Assembly (NCBI RefSeq): GCF_017255295.1
Contig: NZ_JAFKDE010000004.1
Location: 186,001-250,000, forward strand
Length of the DNA stretch: 64,000 bases
Direction of reading: 5' to 3'
From: Nitratireductor aquimarinus
GTDB taxonomy: Bacteria > Pseudomonadota > Alphaproteobacteria > Rhizobiales > Rhizobiaceae
Below are positions 55,386-64,000 of the stretch, one piece after another (the stretch's first letter is position 1; each line of letters begins with the position of its first letter). The notes under the pieces were generated by a model that had not been told where the DNA came from, did no database searches, and saw only the letters and a list, made by a program, of their open reading frames with translations. Position numbers and translations under genes: made by a program.

Positions 55386-55986
55386 ATGGCGGGGCTCCTT
55401 GGCCTTTCGCGCCTCATAGACGCTATTAATCGTTTCATCGGGAAACAGGTTTCCTGGCTCATCCTGTTCGCGGTGCTGGTCTCCGCCTACAACGCCATCG
55501 TGCGCTTTCTCGGCGACGGGCTGCCCGCCTATCTGCCGATTCCCCGCGCCTCCAACAGTCTTCTGGAACTTCAGTGGTATCTCTACGGAACCGTGTTCCT
55601 GCTGGCGTCCGCCTACACGCTGCAGCGCAATGAACACATCCGCATCGATATCGTCTCGAGCCTGTTTTCCAAGCGCACGCGCGACTGGATAGACCTGTTC
55701 TGCCACATCTTCTTTCTGCTGCCCTTCGTCACGCTGATCGTCTGGCTGAGCTGGCCATGGTTTCAGCGCTCCTTCGTGTCGGGCGAGATTTCGGCCAATG
55801 CGAGCGGACTGATCATCTGGCCGGCGAAATTCATGGTGCTCGCCGGCTTCGTGCTTCTGACCGCGCAGGCGGTTTCCGAAATCATCAAGCGCTGTGCGGT
55901 TCTGAGCGGCATGATCGACGAGCCAAATCCGCAGCATGAACTCCACCCGGCAGCGGAAGCCGCCATCGAGATGGAGGAAAAGCGCG

Positions 55987-55994
<8 letters not shown>
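55386..55994 (+). CDS. TRAP transporter small permease (DctQ), unit 2
   Basis: A 202-residue, four-helix membrane protein similar in plan to unit 1 but longer. AINRFIGKQVSWLILFAVLVSAYNAIVRF, LLELQWYLYGTVFLLASAYTLQRNEHIRIDIV and FQRSFVSGEISANASGLIIWPAKF are its landmarks. GGGAGG lies seven bases before the ATG. It overlaps dctM2 by 8 bases. Confidence 0.9.
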
Positions 55995-57855
<1,861 letters not shown>

Positions 57856-57874
57856 CCGAACCGACAGCCAAAAG

Positions 57875-57904
57875 AAAACCCCGGAGCGACCGCTTCGGGG
57901 TTTT
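57875..57904. terminator. Bidirectional terminator between dctM and dctP, unit 2
   Basis: AAAACCCCGGAGC pairs with GCTTCGGGGTTTT (one G-T pair) around a 4-base loop, with A and T runs at the two ends. It serves both convergent transcripts. Confidence 0.9.
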
Positions 57905-57928
57905 CACTGTCTGCATCCAATCAGAAGG

Positions 57929-59191
<1,263 letters not shown>

Positions 59192-59304
59192 TTACGACCA
59201 ATGTCGAAGACCCAAGAAAAGCCTCAAACGCCCCCTTTGGAAACGCTTCAGCAATCTCTACATTCGGCTTCAACACACAGAGCCGCCAACCTACGGAATT
59301 TCAA

Positions 59305-60078
59305 ATGCCCACGCCCCTCATCGCCGTCACGACGGACGCAAAGGATCTTGAGAAATACACCTGGCACGCAACGCCGCAGCCCTATCTTGACGCGGCGATC
59401 TCGACCGCCGGCGTGCTGCCGGTTCTCGTGCCCTCGCTCGGCGACAAATACGACCTCGACAGCCTGCTCGAGACGGTCAACGGCGTGCTGGTGACGGGAT
59501 CGGCATCCAACGTCTATCCGGCGCTCTATGGCGGAGACGCCACGGACGAGAACGGCCCCTACGACCATGCGCGCGATGCGACGACACTGCCGCTCATTCG
59601 CCGGGCCATCGAAAAGGGTGTGCCGCTTCTGGCGATCTGCCGCGGCATTCAGGAGCTCAACGTGGCGCTTGGCGGAACGCTGGCCATGGAGGTCCACGAG
59701 CGCGACGGCGCGTTCGACCATCGCGGCGACGAGGAAGCCGCGTTCGATGCGCGTTTCGCCATCCGCCAGTCGGTGAAGATCACGCCGGGCGGGTGCCTGG
59801 CGGGACTGTTCGATACGTCAGAGATCGCGGTGAACTCGGTGCACCGGCAGGCGGCATCGACTGTCGCGCCGCGCCTTCAGGTGGAAGCCATGGCCGATGA
59901 CGGAACCGTTGAAGCCGTTTCGGTGAAGGATGCGCCGGGATTTGCGCTTGGCGTGCAATGGCACCCCGAATACTGGGCGCACAATGACAATGCGTCGGCA
60001 CGAATCTTCAAGGCTTTCGGCGAGGCCGTTCACCGGCACGCAAACGCCCGCATCAGCGCGCGGATTGCGGCGGAATAG
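59305..60078 (+). CDS. Gamma-glutamyl-gamma-aminobutyrate hydrolase-like class I glutamine amidotransferase
   Basis: A 257-residue hydrolase of the PuuD family. The nucleophile is Cys112 in LLAICRGIQELNVALGG, the catalytic His is in VQWHPEYW, and VTGSASNVYPALYGG and VNSVHRQAA are also typical. PuuD releases GABA from gamma-glutamyl-GABA in putrescine breakdown. No other puu genes are here, so the real gamma-glutamyl substrate is uncertain. The ATG at 59305 begins the conserved part; the open frame upstream is not coding. Confidence 0.86.
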   Translation: MPTPLIAVTTDAKDLEKYTWHATPQPYLDAAISTAGVLPVLVPSLGDKYDLDSLLETVNGVLVTGSASNVYPALYGGDATDENGPYDHARDATTLPLIRRAIEKGVPLLAICRGIQELNVALGGTLAMEVHERDGAFDHRGDEEAAFDARFAIRQSVKITPGGCLAGLFDTSEIAVNSVHRQAASTVAPRLQVEAMADDGTVEAVSVKDAPGFALGVQWHPEYWAHNDNASARIFKAFGEAVHRHANARISARIAAE

Positions 60079-60080
60079 GC

Positions 60081-60488
60081 TCAGTCTTCGCGGTAGAGGC
60101 TGAGAAGGGGCGAGCTGGGTCGCAGGGACTCATAAGTCACCCCGTCGCCGGGGAAGAACTCGACCAGCGTTTCACCGGAAGCAGAGAGGAACGCGACCGT
60201 GCCATCGGCGCGTTCCTGCCAGACCCGCGCACCGGCAAGTGCGGGCACAAGCTGCGCGCAGGCGCTGTCGAGGGTCAGTGGCGCCTCGCCGGATGTGTCC
60301 GCGCGGCGCACCTTGCACACATCTTCAAAACCGATGCGCATCAGGGTGAATTCGGAGGCGTTCGTTCCTGCAAGCGCTTCCTGCGTCAGCGGGGTTTCGG
60401 AGCCATCCCTGGCCGAAACCGCATCTGAGAAATAGCCGCCCGAGGCCAAAAGCGTGGCCAGCAATGCACCCGACACAAACAGTTTCAT
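60081..60488 (-). CDS. Small exported protein, possible AprI/Inh-type protease inhibitor
   Basis: A 135-residue protein with an N-terminal signal peptide (about 1-26) and two cysteines at 58 and 77 that could form one disulfide. The mature part (MRIGFEDVCKVRRADTSG and ALAGARVWQERADGTVAFLSASGETLVEF) has the size and the beta-rich look of Inh-family metalloprotease inhibitors. The match is only suggestive. It converges on the preceding hydrolase gene. If this family call is wrong, treat it as an uncharacterised periplasmic protein. Confidence 0.55.
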   Translation of the reverse strand: MKLFVSGALLATLLASGGYFSDAVSARDGSETPLTQEALAGTNASEFTLMRIGFEDVCKVRRADTSGEAPLTLDSACAQLVPALAGARVWQERADGTVAFLSASGETLVEFFPGDGVTYESLRPSSPLLSLYRED

Positions 60489-60564
60489 ATAGGCGGAACC
60501 CCCAACTCAAAGTAGAATCGGAAGTTCCGCTTTCCTGGTTAACAAATCGCTAACGAAGCGCCTT

Positions 60565-61539
60565 TCAGCGCGTGACGGAAGCCGTTTCCGGCACCGGCGT
60601 AATCGGCTGCCCTTTGACGAACCAGGAGACGAGATTATCCGCCACCAGATCGGCCATTCCCTGCCGCGTGGCCACCGAGGCAGAGCCGACATGCGGCAGC
60701 AGGGATGCGTTCTCCACGGCAAGCAGCGCCTCGGGCACGTTGGGCTCATCCTCAAACACATCAAGCCCGGCAGCGAAGATCGAGCCATCCTCAAGCGCCC
60801 TGATGAGAGCTGCCTCATCAACCGTGCTGCCGCGACCGATATTCACGAAAACACCATTGGAGCCCAGCGCCTTCAACACCGCTTCATTGATGGCCTTGCT
60901 GGTTTCCTCGCCGCCGGGCGCGACGCAGATCAGCGTATCGACGGCAGAAGCGAGCCCCAGAAGCGTGTCGTGATAGGCATAGGGCACATCATCGACCGCT
61001 CGGCGGTTGTGATAGGCAATCGGCAGGCCAAAGGCTGCAAGACGCTGTGCAATGGCGCGGCCGATGCGGCCCATGCCGAAAATGCCGACCGTGCGCCCGC
61101 GAAGCGACCCGCGCGAGAATGGGTAAGCGCCCTCGCGCACCCAGCGGCCCTCGCGCAGCCATGCTTCGGCGCGCGGCAGCTCGCGCACCGTGTTGAGAAG
61201 GAGCCCGACGGCCGTGTCGGCAACTTCGTCAGTCAGCACGTCGGGCGTGTTAGTCACCATCACACCCTTGCGGGCGGCATGCGCGGCATCGACCGCATCA
61301 TAACCCACGCCGAAATTCGCGATGATCTCAAGATTGGGCAGCGCATCGATAAAGGCGGCGTCCACCACCGTCATTGAAGCAATGCCACGCACTTTCGCGG
61401 CCATCTCTTCCGTGACCAGAGTGGCGTCGGCCTGCTCCAGCGTCAGGAGTTCAAATTCTGCATCAATGCGTTCCAGCGCGTGCGGGTGCAATCGCCCCGG
61501 CACCAGAATGGCGGTCCCCTGCGTTTCCGACAAATCCAC
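60565..61539 (-). CDS. D-2-hydroxyacid dehydrogenase (glyoxylate/hydroxypyruvate reductase type)
   Basis: A 324-residue NAD(P)-dependent reductase. The cofactor motif is VGIFGMGRIGRAIAQRL. The catalytic Arg is in FVNIGRGSTVDEAAL, Glu in DVFEDEPNVP and His in LLPHVGSAS, with all three in place. It would interconvert 2-oxo and 2-hydroxy acids such as glyoxylate or hydroxypyruvate. It lies 41 bases downstream of the LacI gene on the same strand, close to two TakP-like TRAP units, so a 2-oxo-acid role fits. Confidence 0.9.
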   Translation of the reverse strand: MDLSETQGTAILVPGRLHPHALERIDAEFELLTLEQADATLVTEEMAAKVRGIASMTVVDAAFIDALPNLEIIANFGVGYDAVDAAHAARKGVMVTNTPDVLTDEVADTAVGLLLNTVRELPRAEAWLREGRWVREGAYPFSRGSLRGRTVGIFGMGRIGRAIAQRLAAFGLPIAYHNRRAVDDVPYAYHDTLLGLASAVDTLICVAPGGEETSKAINEAVLKALGSNGVFVNIGRGSTVDEAALIRALEDGSIFAAGLDVFEDEPNVPEALLAVENASLLPHVGSASVATRQGMADLVADNLVSWFVKGQPITPVPETASVTR

Positions 61540-61580
61540 TCTCCCAATAAGATCAACAGTAAAGGCCAGGACGAAACCGG

Positions 61581-62600
61581 TCAGCGCTCGACCGGTTTCC
61601 CCGTCGACTGGCGTATGTGCAGCTCCGGCTTGATCAGCTCCTGAGCAAGGTTCACATCGGCGCCGTTCAGCCGGTCCAGAAGAACCCGCGCAGCGCGGCG
61701 GCCAACTTCACGCTGACCGTTCCAGACCGTCGTCAGCGCCGGCGTGGCGATGGCGGCTTCCTCCAGATCGTCATAGCCGGTGACGGAGACATCCACACCC
61801 GGCACGAGGCCAGCGCGCGCAATGCCGTTCATCAGGCCGATGGCAACGAGGTCGTTCCAGCAGACGGCAGCCGTCGGCTTGTCCTTGAGCGCGAGGAAAG
61901 CACCGGCGATCTCGAAGCCCGCCTGCTTGGTGCGCGGCCCCGGAAAACGCCATTGCGGCTTGATCTCCAGCCCCGCCTTCTGCATGGCGTCGACATAGCC
62001 CTGATAACGGTCGCGACCCGTAGAGGTCTGATCGGTGCCACCGATCATGGCGATGCGCGTGTGACCGAGCGAGATCAGGTGGTTGGTGGCAAGCCCCGTG
62101 CCATAGGCGTCGTCACCCCGGAACACGGGCACGCGCGCGCCCTCTACCGAACGTGCAATGAGCACCGTCGGCAGACCGTTCTCCTCCACAAGACGAATGT
62201 CCTGCGGGGGCGTGCCGATGGCCGGTGACATGATCACCCCGTCTGCGCCAAGCTGCAGAAGCGTGTCGATGAAGGTGCGCTGCTTCTCCAACTGGTCGTA
62301 ATGGTTCGACAGCAGAAAGGTCTGGCGCGACCGGTCCAGCTCGCTTTCGATGGAGCGGAGAATCTCGGCAAAGAACGGGTTCATGATGTCGTGCACCACA
62401 ACCCCGATAATGCCGGATCGCGAGGTGCGCAGGCTGGCTGCGCGCCTGTTGTAGATGTAACCGATCTCCCGCGCATGCTCCTTGATGCGCTGGCGCGTGG
62501 CATCTGCCACCAGCGGGCTGTCGCGAAGCGCGAGAGACACGGTCGCCGTTGAAACACCAAGCGCTTCGGCGATTGTTGAAAGCTTGATCTTCTGCGCCAG
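61581..62600 (-). CDS. LacI-family transcriptional regulator, apparent CTG start
   Basis: A 339-residue repressor. The N-terminal helix-turn-helix reads KIKLSTIAEALGVSTATVSLALRDSPLVADATRQRI, followed by the hinge and a periplasmic-binding-like sensor domain. No ATG, GTG or TTG lies upstream of or within the first 20 codons; the first GTG (62540) would remove most of the HTH. A stop codon sits 15 bases before a CTG at 62600, and GGGGAGAGG lies just before that CTG. Related proteins start at this residue (M-AQKIKLSTIAE), so CTG is the likely start. It precedes the 2-hydroxyacid dehydrogenase and probably controls acid metabolism genes. Confidence 0.85.
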   Translation of the reverse strand: MAQKIKLSTIAEALGVSTATVSLALRDSPLVADATRQRIKEHAREIGYIYNRRAASLRTSRSGIIGVVVHDIMNPFFAEILRSIESELDRSRQTFLLSNHYDQLEKQRTFIDTLLQLGADGVIMSPAIGTPPQDIRLVEENGLPTVLIARSVEGARVPVFRGDDAYGTGLATNHLISLGHTRIAMIGGTDQTSTGRDRYQGYVDAMQKAGLEIKPQWRFPGPRTKQAGFEIAGAFLALKDKPTAAVCWNDLVAIGLMNGIARAGLVPGVDVSVTGYDDLEEAAIATPALTTVWNGQREVGRRAARVLLDRLNGADVNLAQELIKPELHIRQSTGKPVER

Positions 62601-62699
62601 TCGACCTCTCCCCTACCCGCAATACCAACCCGCATCTGGTGTCGGACAACGACAGATGCGTCGTATCCAACCCAAAATCAGGTCGTGACAGATTAAGCC

Positions 62700-62718
62700 A
62701 CCTTAAACTGTTTAAGGT
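62700..62718. promoter_or_regulatory. 19-bp perfect palindrome upstream of the LacI gene
   Basis: ACCTTAAAC-T-GTTTAAGGT lies about 100 bases before the LacI start and on the downstream side of the MarR gene, both transcribed leftward. It is a strong operator candidate for autoregulation, by either neighbour. Confidence 0.5.
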
Positions 62719-62823
62719 TGCTTATGCCATGGCTGGGGAAAAGGTCAATCTAGTTACGCATTCTGCGTAGAAAGCTTGATCAAGCCGATCCTCGGGCGTC
62801 GCTGGAAACGCCGAAGATCCTAA

Positions 62824-63300
62824 CTACGCATCGACCTCCGCATCTTCGTCCTCGTCAATCATGTCGTGGCTTTCGCCATTCAGATTGGCTTCGATTTTCA
62901 AGAGGAGCGTGGCGAGGGCCTTTTGATCTTTTTTATCGAACCCCTTCAGTGCGAGCTTCTCGGTTTTGCGAACCGATTTTTCGATTGCCTTGATGGCCTG
63001 CTCGCCCTGTTCGGTCAGAAAAATATGGGCACGTCGTCCGTCTTCGTCCGATAATCGCTTTTCCAAAAACCCCTGATTTGCAAGTCGATTGATTGTTTTC
63101 GTAATGGTTGGCGGCCTGACGCCTAACAGTCCGGCAAGCTGACTTGGCGCTTGCCCGTTTTCAATGGATAAGGCTAACATGATCTTGTCCTGGCCGGCAT
63201 AGAAGCCGTGTGCCAGAAGCCGCTCGGCCAGAGCGGTACGTGAAAGCCTGGCGGCCGACTGCAACAACCCTATCGTCGCGCCCCTTACAGCTTTGGCCAT
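62824..63300 (-). CDS. MarR-family transcriptional regulator
   Basis: A 158-residue regulator with the winged helix APSQLAGLLGVRPPTITKTINRLANQGFLEKRLSDEDGRRAHIFLTEQG and a C-terminal helix, ending in an acidic tail (DMIDEDEDAEVDA). AAAGGGGAC lies just before the ATG. It is divergent from the creatininase-family gene, with 174 bases between. Ligand unknown. Confidence 0.9.
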   Translation of the reverse strand: MAKAVRGATIGLLQSAARLSRTALAERLLAHGFYAGQDKIMLALSIENGQAPSQLAGLLGVRPPTITKTINRLANQGFLEKRLSDEDGRRAHIFLTEQGEQAIKAIEKSVRKTEKLALKGFDKKDQKALATLLLKIEANLNGESHDMIDEDEDAEVDA

Positions 63301-63474
63301 ATATTTAGTCCCCTTTAGACATCCTCGAGAATGAGTTAGAACGCCCCTGCGGTCAAAATAGCCGTAACGAAGCTCAATGCAACCTAAGATTGACCAGTTT
63401 CATACCAATGGGGATGGTCTACTTTTGGCTAAGCATACAACGTTATCTCGTCTTGAGGCAGTCGGTATTAAGCA

Positions 63475-64000
63475 ATGACCACACAAGAAGTTCCCTCCGC
63501 TCAAGGCAAAAAGATTTCCATTTTGCCTCTGGGCGCAACAGAGCAGCATGGCCCGCACCTGCCGCCCGAAACCGACTGGATCATCGCCCAAGCCATTGCT
63601 TCAAAAGCAAAAAGCGCCTGCCCCGCAAATCTCGACATCACGTGTCTTCCGGTTGAGAAGATAGGCTATTCTATCGAACACTCGGACTCGCCGAAAACGC
63701 GCAGCCTTTCTTTCGATGAAGCCGTTGAACGCTGGGTCGGCATCGGTGAGGCGCAGAACAAAGCCGGCGCAAAAAAACTGGTCCTTTTGAACGCTCACGG
63801 CGGAAACTCACCGCTTTTGACCATCGTGGCGACGGAATTGCGCGTTCGATTCGGCATGCTGGCGGTCGCCACGAGCTGGACACGCTTCGGCTATCCGCAG
63901 GATCTGGTCTCCGACGAGGAGCGCGCGCTGGGCATCCATGGCGGCTTCATCGAAACATCGGTCATGCTGGCGCTGCGACCGGATCTCGTCGACATGGAGA
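63475..64000 (+). CDS. Creatininase-family amidohydrolase, N-terminal part
   Basis: The visible 175 residues (right end cut by the window) start MTTQEVPSAQGKKISILPLGATEQHGPHLPPETD. The metal-binding motifs GATEQHGPHLP, LVLLNAHGGNS and GIHGGFIETSVMLALRPD are those of creatinine amidohydrolases and related enzymes such as MftE. Substrate cannot be set from this part. No strong Shine-Dalgarno is visible before the ATG. Confidence 0.88.
   Translation, partial: MTTQEVPSAQGKKISILPLGATEQHGPHLPPETDWIIAQAIASKAKSACPANLDITCLPVEKIGYSIEHSDSPKTRSLSFDEAVERWVGIGEAQNKAGAKKLVLLNAHGGNSPLLTIVATELRVRFGMLAVATSWTRFGYPQDLVSDEERALGIHGGFIETSVMLALRPDLVDME

Overview
The window reads as chromosomal DNA of a high-GC alphaproteobacterium of the order Hyphomicrobiales (Rhizobiales), most like the Phyllobacteriaceae (Mesorhizobium, Nitratireductor and relatives). 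This rests on a CpdR response regulator, a split proton-translocating transhydrogenase (pntA1/pntA2/pntB), an aa3-type oxidase subunit IV, a DUF992 protein, a sigma-32 promoter plus ROSE thermometer on an hsp20 gene, an MmgR/suhB-type small RNA, heterotetrameric sarcosine oxidase and palindromic intergenic repeats of rhizobial type. The genus is an inference. No phage, insertion sequence, integrase or CRISPR array was seen.

Layout. 1-0.5 kb: start of glutamate synthase large subunit (gltB, cut by the window edge). 1-5 kb: threonine aldolase, then a four-gene bufferin-type RiPP operon (precursor, MNIO enzyme, partner protein, DoxX membrane protein). 5-9.6 kb: hsp20, alpha/beta hydrolase, hisN, an MmgR-like sRNA, N-formylglutamate amidohydrolase, cpdR, tRNA-Val(GAC). 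9.7-17.7 kb: GntR regulator divergent from kynureninase, an RND efflux pair, a MaoC hydratase and a comparatively AT-rich methyltransferase. 17.9-23.8 kb: BCCT transporter, an MprF-like soluble domain protein, a cysteine-rich COG2345-type regulator with an MFS exporter, and a small protein with an internal duplication. 23.8-29 kb: the soxBDAG sarcosine oxidase operon. 29-36 kb: an uncharacterised membrane protein, rpsU, a TPR lipoprotein, DUF992, pntA1A2B and the oxidase subunit.

36-62.6 kb is rich in organic-acid uptake and metabolism. A six-gene unit encodes an acyl-CoA ligase and a complete Liv-type ABC importer. Upstream of it lie a Crp-family regulator and a FeeM-like acyltransferase. 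After a GGDEF-EAL protein come a giant indolepyruvate ferredoxin oxidoreductase-type gene and two similarly built TRAP transporter units. In each unit dctQ-dctM converges on a Tat-exported, TakP-like dctP with a hairpin terminator between them. A class-I glutamine amidotransferase-like hydrolase, a small secreted protein, a 2-hydroxyacid dehydrogenase and a LacI regulator follow. The likely theme is import and oxidation, reduction or CoA-activation of 2-oxo or aromatic acids. 62.8-64 kb: a MarR regulator and a creatininase-family gene cut by the right edge.

The least ordinary items are the bufferin operon, the MmgR-like sRNA, a LacI gene that appears to start at CTG, the FeeM-like synthase with palindromes in its promoter, the tandem TRAP units, and several well-formed but unassigned operator palindromes.
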